DNA from: Companilactobacillus halodurans
GTDB taxonomy: Bacteria; Bacillota; Bacilli; Lactobacillales; Lactobacillaceae
Assembly: GCF_009600985.1 (NCBI RefSeq)
Contig: NZ_VDFP01000011.1
Location: forward strand, 20,877 to 84,876
Direction: 5' to 3'
DNA: 64,000 nucleotides
The first letter of the stretch is position 1; each line of letters begins with the position of its first letter. Made by a program: the position numbers and the translations under genes. This document shows positions 44,927-53,405 of this stretch, in pieces. Under the pieces are notes generated by a model. The model was given only the letters and a program-made list of their open reading frames with translations, searched no databases and was not told the origin of the DNA.

Positions 44927-44965
44927 GTAACAATTATTGACTTCTGTTACCAAAGAAATTATACT
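44927..44965 (+). promoter_or_regulatory. Promoter and operator of the quinone reductase gene
   Basis: -35 TTGACT at 44937-44942, 17-base spacer, -10 TATACT at 44960-44965. The palindrome GTAACA-N12-TGTTAC (44927-44950) covers the -35 and is a good candidate site for the divergent TetR protein. Confidence 0.7.
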
Positions 44966-45012
44966 ATTTTAAAATTATAGATAAAAAACGGTTATCAAAT
45001 ATGGAGAAGAAT

Positions 45013-46014
45013 ATGAAAGTTGCTCAATTAACTAAGTATGAAAAGAATGCCAAATTAAAAATTAAAGACTTACCTGTTCCAAAAATTGCTACTAATGAAG
45101 TTCTAGTTAAAGTCAAAGTTGCTGCTGTGAATCCACTTGAGAATTTAATTACTAGTGGAAGTGTCAAATTAATTCAAAACTACCAATTACCTGCAACTAT
45201 GGGAAACGAACTTACTGGGATAATTGAAAAGGTTGGAGATAAAGTCCGTGATTTCAAAATTGGAGACAAAATCTATTCTCGTTTACCATTAAATAAAATT
45301 GGAGCCTTTGCTGAATATGTAGCAATAAATCAAGACGCAATCGCCTTATTACCGAAAAACCTTAATTTCTCTACAGGTGCTGCAGCTCCTTTAACTGGTC
45401 TGACAGCTTATCAAGGACTGCATGAGGAACTACATGCCAGTGCAGGAAAGACCATTTTTATTCCTGGAGGATCTGGTTCATTTGGACAAATGGCAGTTCC
45501 AATTGCTAAAGATATGGGCTTAAACGTTATTGTCAGTGGAAATAATCGCTCTCGTGAACAGGTTATGAATATTGGTGTTACTCAATTTTTAGACTACAAA
45601 ACAGAAAATTATTGGGAGATTCTGCATGATGTCGATTATGTTATTGACACTCTAGGAGCAAAAGAAATCGATAAAGAATTATCTATTTTAAAAAATGGTG
45701 GCAGGCTGCTATCACTAAAAGCTGGTCCAAATAAGCAATTTGCAATTGACCATAACTTACCATGGTGGAAACAAATATTATTTGCAATTGCAGGATCAAA
45801 AATAGACAACAAGGCCAAAAAAGCCAATGTAAAATACCGATTTATCTTTGTTAGAAGTAATGGCCAACAGTTAAAGAAAATAACTCAAATAATTGAAAAA
45901 GAGAATATAATCCCAGCTATTGATCCTAAAGAGTTTCACCTTAATGACATTAACAAAGCTATTGACTATATGACTCACGAACATCCCAAGGGAAAAGTTC
46001 TAATCCATTTTTAG
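45013..46014 (+). CDS. Zinc-independent medium-chain oxidoreductase (quinone reductase-like)
   Basis: 333 residues of the medium-chain dehydrogenase fold: GNELTGIIEKVGDKVRDFKIGD, FIPGGSGSFGQMAVPIAKDMG (NADPH loop) and a C-terminal QOR-type end. The zinc-binding cysteine cluster is absent. Likely NADPH:quinone or enal reductase, perhaps a detoxification enzyme regulated by the divergent TetR. The ATG at 45013 is preferred: GGAG lies six bases before it, while the ATG at 45001 has no site. Confidence 0.85.
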   Translation: MKVAQLTKYEKNAKLKIKDLPVPKIATNEVLVKVKVAAVNPLENLITSGSVKLIQNYQLPATMGNELTGIIEKVGDKVRDFKIGDKIYSRLPLNKIGAFAEYVAINQDAIALLPKNLNFSTGAAAPLTGLTAYQGLHEELHASAGKTIFIPGGSGSFGQMAVPIAKDMGLNVIVSGNNRSREQVMNIGVTQFLDYKTENYWEILHDVDYVIDTLGAKEIDKELSILKNGGRLLSLKAGPNKQFAIDHNLPWWKQILFAIAGSKIDNKAKKANVKYRFIFVRSNGQQLKKITQIIEKENIIPAIDPKEFHLNDINKAIDYMTHEHPKGKVLIHF

Positions 46015-46032
46015 TAAATATTAGAAGCAATT

Positions 46033-46998
46033 TTATAGCCCGTTAACAATATATTTAATTTTATTACCTTCGTAAGCAGCAATGGTATTTTGAGCTACAA
46101 TTTCTGCCATAGCATCACGAGCTTCAACCGTCGCATTACCCAAGTGAGGCGTCAAAATCACATTTTTCATTTACTTCAATTCATCAGAAACCTCTGGCTC
46201 ATGTTCATAAACATCTAAAGCTGCCCCAGCAATCGTCTTTTGCTTTAAAGCAGTCGTTAATGCAGCTTCATCAATAATTGGACCCCGAGCAGCATTGATT
46301 AGCACAGCGTTTGACTTCATTTCTGAAAATTCTTTTGCTCCTAAAAGATGCTTGGTACTGTCATTTAAGGGAATATGAATCGAAACGACATCAGACTTCT
46401 TTAGAAGTTCATCTCGACTGACGAATTTAGCTCCCAATTGCGTTTCCAAACTAATAGGCAAACGATGGCGTTGCGTATAAAGAATTGGCATATCAAAAGC
46501 ATGCATTCTCTTGGCAACTGCTTGGCCGATTTGACCCAAACCAATAATACCCAATGTTTTGCCTTGCAATTCATGACCTAAGAAGAATAAAGGAGCCCAA
46601 CCATTGAATCCAGTAGTTCTCATCAGATGGTCGCCTTCAGCGATTCGATGCATCAAGCCAATGATTAAGCCTGTGGTTGATTCAGCAGTCGATACTGTTG
46701 AGACTTTAGGCGTATTGGTAACTGGGATATTTAACTTCTTAGCGTAATTAACATCAACGTTGTTTGTTCCCGCTCCAAAATTAGCAACTAATTTAAGTTT
46801 AGGAGCAGCATCCAAAACTTCTTGATCAACTGTTGTTGAAAGTGGAGTAATTAAAAAATCACTGTCAGAAACATGTTGTTTTAATGTATCCTTATCAATT
46901 AATTTATCATCAGTATACATATCAATCGTTAAGTCAGTTGCCTTCAATAAGGAAACTGCTTTATCGGGAATTTTTCCCGCAATAAAAACCTTTGCCAT
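46033..46998 (-). pseudogene. D-2-hydroxyacid dehydrogenase with an in-frame stop
   Basis: The first 275 codons give a normal catalytic and NAD domain: GLGQIGQAVAKRM (Rossmann loop) and LINAARGPIIDEAAL. A TAA at 46171-46173 stops it at ...EVSDELK. In the same frame MKNVILTPHLGNATVEAR follows to the natural stop at 46033. The part lost includes the catalytic histidine (TPHLGN). The stop is one base from AAA. The truncated enzyme should be inactive. Confidence 0.9.
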
Positions 46999-47130
46999 AA
47001 TTAAAACCTGCCTTATTTAAATAATTTATTTACTTATACTATGATAATTATGGTCCTTAAAGTGCATTCTAACAAGATTTTAAATTCAAAAAAAGTAGTA
47101 CCTTAATTTCAATAAAGATGGTGAAAATGT

Positions 47131-47156
47131 TATAATTCTTTTAGAACATATGTTTG
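47131..47156 (+). promoter_or_regulatory. SOS promoter with LexA box
   Basis: Extended -10 (TGTTATAAT, 47129-47136) followed by AGAACATATGTTTG (47143-47156), which matches the Gram-positive LexA consensus CGAACRNRYGTTYG at all but one base. It stands before the Y-family polymerase gene. Confidence 0.8.
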
Positions 47157-47210
47157 TAAATCATCAATGGATGCCCAGTGCATCCCTTTTTTGACTGGAG
47201 GATTATTCAG

Positions 47211-48734
47211 ATGACAAATGAAAGGACCTACATGGCTATTGACTTGAAATCATTTTACGCATCAGTGGAATGCATTGCCCACGACCTTGATCCATTAAAT
47301 GCTAATCTTGTCGTTGCCGATAATTCTCGAACTGACAAAACAATTTGTCTAGCAGTCTCTCCTGCTCTAAAAAAGTTTGGGGTTCCTGGTCGTCCACGAC
47401 TTTTTCAAGTTGAACAAATCGTTTCTAAACTCAATCATAAAAGATTATTAGAAAATTCTCGTCATCATTTGACAAAATATTCCTCAATCAATCGTCAGCA
47501 CTTATTAAATTCACCATCGCTAAAAATTGGCTATAAAACTGTCAAACCAAGAATGAATTTTTATATGCACAAAAGTACGGAAATTTACGGTATTTACCTG
47601 CGTTTCATTGAGGCAAAAAATATTCATGTCTATTCTATTGATGAAGTTTTAATGGATGTGACTGATTATTTAGCGACACATAACATAACTGCTCACACCC
47701 TAGCTAAAACGATTATCCAGCAAATTCAATCGGAAACTGGTATCACGGCCACAGCAGGTATCGGAACTAATCTCTACTTAGCTAAAGTAGCAATGGATAT
47801 CGTTGCTAAGCATATTCCAGGTGATAGCGATGGCGTTAGAATCGCACAGATGAACGAATTGCAATATCGAAAACTTCTTTGGGCTCATCAACCATTAACT
47901 GATTTTTGGCGCATTGGTCGTGGCTATTCAAAGAGACTTGAGAATTTAGGATTACACACCATGGGTGACATTGCTCGGTGCTCGTTAGGCAGTTTATCAG
48001 ATAAAAAGAACGAGGAAATCCTCTATCAAGAATTTGGTAAAAACGCCGAATTGATTATTGACCATGCTTGGGGACATGAGACGACGACTCTTGCTGATAT
48101 TAAAAACTATCGCTCAGAAGATCACGGTCTCTATTCAAGTCAAGTTTTGATGAAGCCAACTTCTTATGCAGACGCTTTAAAAATTGTTCGTGGCATGAGT
48201 GATACTTTAGCTTTAGATTTGGTTCAAAAAAAATCTGTCATTAACCAAGTAGGTATTATCGTTAATTACGATATTACTAGTCTCCAAATAGACAATAGTT
48301 TTACTGGCCAGTTGGTAACTGACTACTATGGAAGAAAGGTTCCTAAACCAGCTCATACTAATATAAAATTGGATAGTCCAACTTCATCGTCTGCTGAATT
48401 GAGCAGCACCTTCAAAATGCTCTATGAAAGATGCACTGATTCTAAGATGCTGATAAGACGAATCACATTAACAGCAACCAATCTGATTGACGAGAAAAAA
48501 GCCAAACAAAAAACTACTTTCAAGCAAACGAATCTTTTTGAAGATACTAATGAGGAAATAATTCAAGATAAAACTGCTCAAACTAAGCGTCAACAAGATA
48601 GAAAAATTCAAGAAACTATTTTAAATTTACAAAGGAAATTCGGTAATCGCAACGTCATCGTCAAAGCATCTGATCTTGAAAAGGGTTCAACCACAATGGA
48701 ACGTAACAATCAAATTGGAGGTCATCACGCCTAA
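47211..48734 (+). CDS. Y-family DNA polymerase (UvrX/UmuC-like)
   Basis: 507 residues from the ATG at 47211, with GGAGG nine bases before. Catalytic acidic residues are in MAIDLKSFYASVEC and YSIDEVLMDVT. Helix-hairpin-helix FWRIGRGYSKRLENLG follows, and a little-finger domain with ATNLIDEKK. The C-terminal charged tail may bind the beta clamp. Translesion synthesis under SOS control. It is followed directly by a YolD-like gene, the standard pairing in Firmicutes. Confidence 0.94.
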   Translation: MTNERTYMAIDLKSFYASVECIAHDLDPLNANLVVADNSRTDKTICLAVSPALKKFGVPGRPRLFQVEQIVSKLNHKRLLENSRHHLTKYSSINRQHLLNSPSLKIGYKTVKPRMNFYMHKSTEIYGIYLRFIEAKNIHVYSIDEVLMDVTDYLATHNITAHTLAKTIIQQIQSETGITATAGIGTNLYLAKVAMDIVAKHIPGDSDGVRIAQMNELQYRKLLWAHQPLTDFWRIGRGYSKRLENLGLHTMGDIARCSLGSLSDKKNEEILYQEFGKNAELIIDHAWGHETTTLADIKNYRSEDHGLYSSQVLMKPTSYADALKIVRGMSDTLALDLVQKKSVINQVGIIVNYDITSLQIDNSFTGQLVTDYYGRKVPKPAHTNIKLDSPTSSSAELSSTFKMLYERCTDSKMLIRRITLTATNLIDEKKAKQKTTFKQTNLFEDTNEEIIQDKTAQTKRQQDRKIQETILNLQRKFGNRNVIVKASDLEKGSTTMERNNQIGGHHA

Positions 48735-49153
48735 TGGATGAAAAGAAATTAATTGAACAAAAGATTTTTAACGATACCTCAGCTTATAACGATATTATGA
48801 ATCTTCCTTATCAACCATCTAAACGCCATTTGCCAATGCCAGAATTAGACCGAGCTGCCCAATTTGCGCCTTTTGGAGCTTTGGAAGGATTCAAAGGATT
48901 GATTGAAAAGAAGACTCAAAGCTATCGCCGAAAAAAATATACAACTGCTGATGAAGAGGTTTTAATCAAACGTCAGCTTGAGTACTTAAGGAAAAATGAC
49001 AAGACAGTCGATGTTAATTACTTTAATGAAGTTTCTGGTTATTATGAGCATCTAAAAGGCCATTTGAAATCAATTAATTATCCAAAAGGTATCGTTATGT
49101 TTGAAAAAACCAAAGTTATTATCGTCAATATTCGTTCCATGAAATTAATTTAA
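48734..49153 (+). CDS. YolD-like protein
   Basis: 139 residues. RHLPMPELDRAAQFAPFGALEGF is the YolD signature. It overlaps the polymerase stop by one base (TAATG). YolD proteins are relatives of UmuD in function, partnering Y-family polymerases, but the mechanism is not established. Confidence 0.88.
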   Translation: MDEKKLIEQKIFNDTSAYNDIMNLPYQPSKRHLPMPELDRAAQFAPFGALEGFKGLIEKKTQSYRRKKYTTADEEVLIKRQLEYLRKNDKTVDVNYFNEVSGYYEHLKGHLKSINYPKGIVMFEKTKVIIVNIRSMKLI

Positions 49154-49184
49154 AAGGATGTCCAAAAAGTGGGCACCCTTTTTT
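49153..49184 (+). terminator. Terminator after yolD-like gene
   Basis: AAAGGATGTCC pairs with GGGCACCCTTT (mismatches) and ends in T6. Confidence 0.75.
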
Positions 49185-49203
49185 ACTAACAAAACTTTTT
49201 CAT

Positions 49204-49243
49204 AAAAAAAGTCCAAACAAGTTTTTACCTGTTTAGACTATAA
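49204..49243 (-). terminator. Terminator after Cof-type gene
   Basis: AGTCTAAACAGG pairs with CTTGTTTGGACT, then T7 on the minus strand. Confidence 0.82.
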
Positions 49244-49246
49244 TTT

Positions 49247-50071
49247 TTATTTCAGTAACTTTTCTAAAACGTTCAAAACACCTTCATCATTATTAGAATC
49301 AGTGAAATGATTAACCGCATCTTTAACTTTAGAAACAGCATTTTCCATGGCGTAACCATAAGGAGTCAATTGCAACATCCCTAGGTCATTTTCGTTATCG
49401 CCAAAGGTCATGATTTCATCGTCAGCAACATTGAATTTCTTCTGCAATTCTTTCAATCCCACAGCTTTATTGACTGTGTTATCACTGATCAATTCGGTAT
49501 TATAACCTGAAGTTTGACTGGCAAGACCGACCGGCAAAGCCTTTCGTAGATTGTTCATCATACTATCAAAATCAACATGATTATTAAAAGTAACCCCAAT
49601 ACTAGTAATCTTATCCTCAAGACGTTTAGCAGTTACTGTTGGTAAATCTACTACCCGTTTCAAGTGATTATAGTAACGATAAGTTAAATCATAAGCAGCT
49701 TGGGAAATTGTTTGGTCCACATAAGCTGACTTGACGCCGACAACCAAATGTTCAGCGATATCAGTTGGTTCAAATTGATGATTAATAATGTCTAAAGTTT
49801 TTGCCACGGCATCCTCTGGAATTGCTTGAATCAACAATGGTGCATTCTCACTGTATACGACAGCTCCGTTTTGTGAAACAAAATCCATTTCTGATTTGAA
49901 TTCATCAAATTGATTTTGCAAACGTTGATATTGAGAGCCACTAGCGGCCACTACACGAATATTTTTCGAACGCAGTTGTTCTAAAATCTTTCCAAAACGT
50001 TGATGATTATAAGTGTTTTTATCATTTAAAAATGTTCCGTCCATATCAAAAGCGACTAGTTTAATGGCCAT
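49247..50071 (-). CDS. Cof-type HAD hydrolase
   Basis: 274 residues starting MAIKLVAFDMDGTFLND (nucleophile). The start at 50071 follows GAGAGG by seven bases; a more upstream start in frame lacks one. VVAASGSQYQRL and MTFGDNENDLGML complete the HAD motifs. Sugar-phosphate or cofactor phosphatase. Monocistronic and unrelated by position to its neighbours. Confidence 0.9.
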   Translation of the reverse strand: MAIKLVAFDMDGTFLNDKNTYNHQRFGKILEQLRSKNIRVVAASGSQYQRLQNQFDEFKSEMDFVSQNGAVVYSENAPLLIQAIPEDAVAKTLDIINHQFEPTDIAEHLVVGVKSAYVDQTISQAAYDLTYRYYNHLKRVVDLPTVTAKRLEDKITSIGVTFNNHVDFDSMMNNLRKALPVGLASQTSGYNTELISDNTVNKAVGLKELQKKFNVADDEIMTFGDNENDLGMLQLTPYGYAMENAVSKVKDAVNHFTDSNNDEGVLNVLEKLLK

Positions 50072-50142
50072 TTTATTACCTCTCTTCAAAAAATAACCAT
50101 TTAATCATATCATAAGTCGCTATTAATGAACTAATACTTAAT

Positions 50143-51111
50143 TTATAAAACTGCTTCTAAAGCTTTAGCAAATTCTTGTGCATTCCCGACAAAGTAGTAA
50201 TCTGAGTAATTGAATATTTGGGCACTGGCATCAGTATTAGCTGAAATAACCACTTTAGCATTGGAAATACCGGCTGTGTATTGAACTGCACCTGAGATAC
50301 CTAAGTTAATCAACAATTCTGGAGCAACTGTTTGACCACTTTGACCAATCTGGTCATCAATCGTGAATTAGTCTAAGTCAGTTAATGGTCGTGTGACACC
50401 AACATTAGCATGTAAACGTTCGGCTAATTTCTCAGCGGTCTTAATTGCAGCTTCAGAATTATTGCCTCGACCTAAAGCAACGATTCGGTCAGCGTCGACG
50501 ACACTATCACTTGTCTTAGGTGGCAAAACCTGACTCTTAATTTCTAGTTGAGCATCTTTTTGCCATGTGAGATTGGAAATGTACTCAACTTGTAAACTTT
50601 CATTATTCTTCTTCTCGGCGGAAAAGACATTGGGACGCGCTGTGGCCATCTGTGGTTGGTGATTAGGAATCGTGATATCGCACATGATGTTATCGCCATA
50701 AGATGGTTTAGTTTGAACTAAGAGGTCGCCTTCAAAACTCAAGTCAAGACAATCAGCAGTCAAACCAGTTCTCAATCGTGCTTGCAATCTTGGAGCAATT
50801 GAACGTCCAACAACAGTTGCTGGGAAAATAAAAGTATTCGGAGTTCCCTTTTGTTTGATCAATTGATCTAAGGCATTCGTAACTTCCAAATCGTCGCCAC
50901 TAGCTAAGTCATCATCTTTGATAACCAAAATCTTATCAGGGCCGTATTCAGCCAAGTCATTTTCCAATTTGGCGGATTTTCCTTCAATCAAAATTACGAC
51001 AACTGGGTCATGACTGACTTGATTCATTTTTGTAATCAATTGATAGGTTACCGGATTGATCTTTTGCAATTCAGTTTCGGCAAAAATCCAATTTTCCTTA
51101 ATCACTGTCAT
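50143..51111 (-). pseudogene. etfA: Electron transfer flavoprotein alpha subunit, with an in-frame stop
   Basis: The first part (MTVIKENWIFAE...) to TRPLTDLD is a normal EtfA N-terminus and central region. A TAA at 50368-50370 interrupts it. The same frame goes on with FTIDDQIGQSGQTVAPELL, then LGISGAVQYTAGI, then a normal stop at 50143. These lost residues form the FAD-binding core. The total of 322 residues would be typical. The start at 51111 has GGAGG nine bases upstream. The gene lies at the end of the acyl-CoA dehydrogenase-etfB-etfA operon. Confidence 0.92.
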
Positions 51112-51112
51112 T

Positions 51113-51910
51113 TTATTCATCCTCCGTCAAAACATTTTGTTTCTTCAAAACTTCAACTAATTCCTTAGCTGCATCAACTGGGTCGTCGGCCAATTTATGA
51201 CCTACCTTGGCAACTTTTTCAGGTGAAGAGATTGAACGAACGATTGTTGGTGAACCAGCTTGACCAACTCGTGAATCTTCCAAACTCAAATCACTAGCGT
51301 GCCATGTGGTAATTGGTTTGTCGAAACTCTTAGCAATTTCAACGACATTCGTATATTCAGGTTGATTGATCGTATCCGTTACAGTAACTAACAAAGGCAA
51401 TTTAGCGGTGATTTCTTGAGCAACTGTTTCCAGATTACGTTTGATAAGCAGTTTATCAGCTTTTGGCTCAATGCTATCAGCGTAAGTAACTTGAGAAACT
51501 TGCAACAACTCAGCAATGATGGGACCAACTTGGCCAGTATCGGCATCAACTGACTGTTGACCAACTAAAACTAAGTCCACGTCGCCAATTTTTTCAATTG
51601 CTTTACCTAAAACATAACCAGTGGCTAACGTATCAGCTCCAGCAAAAGCTCGGTCAGACAAAAGAACTGATGAATCAGCACCTAAAGCTAAGGTCTCTTG
51701 CAAGGAAACGGCAAAATCGTCTGGTCCCATAGTTAAGGTGATGACTTCTCCACCGACTTTTTCTTTGATATCTAAGGCAGTTTTCAAGGCGTGCAAATCA
51801 TAAGAATTGATGACTCCACCTAATCCACGACGGTCGATATTTTTAGTTTTTTCATTAATTTTGACATTAGTAGTTTCTGGAACTTGTTTAATGCAGACAA
51901 CTATTTTCAT
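51113..51910 (-). CDS. etfB: Electron transfer flavoprotein beta subunit
   Basis: 265 residues, MKIVVCIKQVPETTNVKIN, ALGADSSVLLSD (AMP/FAD-site region) and LVGQQSVDADTGQVGPIIA. EtfB with EtfA passes electrons between acyl-CoA dehydrogenase and the quinone or pyridine nucleotide pool. Follows the dehydrogenase by nine bases. Intact, but its partner subunit is truncated here. Confidence 0.95.
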   Translation of the reverse strand: MKIVVCIKQVPETTNVKINEKTKNIDRRGLGGVINSYDLHALKTALDIKEKVGGEVITLTMGPDDFAVSLQETLALGADSSVLLSDRAFAGADTLATGYVLGKAIEKIGDVDLVLVGQQSVDADTGQVGPIIAELLQVSQVTYADSIEPKADKLLIKRNLETVAQEITAKLPLLVTVTDTINQPEYTNVVEIAKSFDKPITTWHASDLSLEDSRVGQAGSPTIVRSISSPEKVAKVGHKLADDPVDAAKELVEVLKKQNVLTEDE

Positions 51911-51919
51911 ATTTTCCTC

Positions 51920-53044
51920 CTAGGCACGATTCTTTGCTTCTATTAAAGCAATCTCTGTTCTCATTTTTTCAACAGTACCTTCAGCGATTTCCATAGCACG
52001 AGCATCCCTGATTAAATGTTCCACAGGATAATCCAAACTATAGCCGTAACCACCTAAAATTTGTAAGGCATTGTCACCTGATCTAACAGCGCTGCGACTT
52101 CCATAAGCCTTAGTCATAGCAGCTTCTTCTTCATAATCCTGACGATTATCTTTTAACCAAGCAGCTTTTTGATATAACAATTTGGTTGTTTCTTTAGCAA
52201 CAGCAATATCAGCGACTTTACGTTGAATTCCTTGCATTTGGATAATTGGCGTATCAATGGCTTTTCGGTGCGTTGCATAATCAGTAACAACATTGAGCTC
52301 ATGTTCCATAATTCCCGTTAAGACAGCGCCCATCAATACACGTGCATCATTATGAGCACTGTCGCCGATTTCCTTACCCATACCAACTTTACCGAGCAAG
52401 TGATTTTCATCGACTTCAATATTATTCATAACGATTTCGCCAACTGGAACACCAGTCAAGCCTAAGAAGTTTTCTTGTTTACCGAATTCAAAGCCAGGCA
52501 TATCTTTATCAATGACGAAAAATGATAATTCTTCTGGAGCTGTTTTGACTAGAACGCAATAAATCTCAGCCAAACCACCATTAGTAATCATGATTTTGTC
52601 ACCATTGATAATCCACTTGTCGCCTTTTTTTTCAGCGTGGGAAGTAATGCCTAGAGGATTAGAACCACCACTTGGTTCAGTCATTGAAAAAGCAATGATT
52701 CTAGATTTAGCTTGTGGTAAATATTCATCTTTTAAAGCTTGATTACCATATTTAACGATTTGGTCAACTGACTTAAAGTGACCTTCTAAGGTAACAGCCA
52801 AACTGGCATTTCCACGCGCAATCTCATTGATCATGGCCGCCGTCGTTTCACCATCGAAACCGGCACCGCCATATTCTTTTGGCAACATCGTGCTCAAAAA
52901 ATCATATTTTTTAATTTTTTCTAATAAGTCATTCACATATGAACGAGTCCGATCGATTTCCATATCATAGGGAGCAACTTCATTTTCAGTGAACGACTTC
53001 ACCATTCTCAGTAGTATCTCTTTACTTGTTTGTTTTTGATCCAT
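51920..53044 (-). CDS. Acyl-CoA dehydrogenase family protein
   Basis: 374 residues from the ATG at 53044 (AGGAG upstream). FAD-binding motifs: IAFSMTEPSGGSNPLG, KIMITNGGLAEIY, ILGGYGYSLDYPVEHLIRD and the catalytic Glu in IAEGTVE. In lactobacilli without beta-oxidation such enzymes may act in reverse, reducing an enoyl-CoA; the substrate is not evident. First gene of the operon. Confidence 0.92.
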   Translation of the reverse strand: MDQKQTSKEILLRMVKSFTENEVAPYDMEIDRTRSYVNDLLEKIKKYDFLSTMLPKEYGGAGFDGETTAAMINEIARGNASLAVTLEGHFKSVDQIVKYGNQALKDEYLPQAKSRIIAFSMTEPSGGSNPLGITSHAEKKGDKWIINGDKIMITNGGLAEIYCVLVKTAPEELSFFVIDKDMPGFEFGKQENFLGLTGVPVGEIVMNNIEVDENHLLGKVGMGKEIGDSAHNDARVLMGAVLTGIMEHELNVVTDYATHRKAIDTPIIQMQGIQRKVADIAVAKETTKLLYQKAAWLKDNRQDYEEEAAMTKAYGSRSAVRSGDNALQILGGYGYSLDYPVEHLIRDARAMEIAEGTVEKMRTEIALIEAKNRA

Positions 53045-53087
53045 TAGAATTCTCCTATATGTTAAAATTTTCACATACGATTATAAA

Positions 53088-53108
53088 AAAATATCCAAAG
53101 GATATTTG
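53088..53108 (-). terminator. Hairpin with T run in the leader of the dehydrogenase operon
   Basis: AAATATCC-TTT-GGATATTT then TTTT on the minus strand, about 44-64 bases before the start codon. It may be an attenuator. There is no upstream gene for it to terminate. Confidence 0.45.
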
Positions 53109-53278
53109 CTACTTTTAATTTTAAGATACTTTTTTAATGTTTTAAATATAATTATTTTATATATTTATTAATTAAAATCAGTAGTTTATTGAAAATATTT
53201 TTTATTTTTTTGATTATTATTTTGATTTTGAAATTTCTCCTACTGCCCCAAGCACTAGAGACGCTTGGCTTCACCAAA

Positions 53279-53312
53279 TGTAATCGATTACAAATGGTTG
53301 AAAGCAATTACA
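53279..53312. promoter_or_regulatory. Tandem cre (CcpA) sites
   Basis: TGTAATCGATTACA (53279-53292), a perfect 14-base palindrome matching the cre consensus, and TGAAAGCAATTACA (53299-53312), one mismatch. They are spaced exactly 20 bases apart, about two helical turns. They lie 26-46 bases before the -35 of the surface protein promoter. Confidence 0.6.
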
Positions 53313-53337
53313 GTTAATATTTTTTCATCAAATGTTA

Positions 53338-53366
53338 TTGACATAGGCATAGAATTTTATAATAAT
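53338..53366 (+). promoter_or_regulatory. Promoter of the anchor-type surface protein
   Basis: -35 TTGACA (53338-53343), 17-base spacer, -10 AATAAT (53361-53366). It leaves about 34 bases of leader before the ATG. Confidence 0.65.
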
Positions 53367-53405
53367 AATAATCACAAAAAACTTATAAACGAGGTTCATT
53401 AAATC

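Larger units (their letters stand above)
53045..53405. other. Regulatory gap between divergent operons
   Basis: 361 bases without a gene. It holds the leader hairpin of the dehydrogenase operon, the CCAAGC-N9-GCTTGG repeat at 53248-53268, two cre sites and the promoter of the surface protein. The dehydrogenase promoter itself is not obvious in the AT-rich left half. Confidence 0.6.

Noticed and set aside
45001..45012. Upstream ATG for the quinone reductase
   Set aside because: No ribosome site before it; its own codons supply the GGAG for the next ATG.
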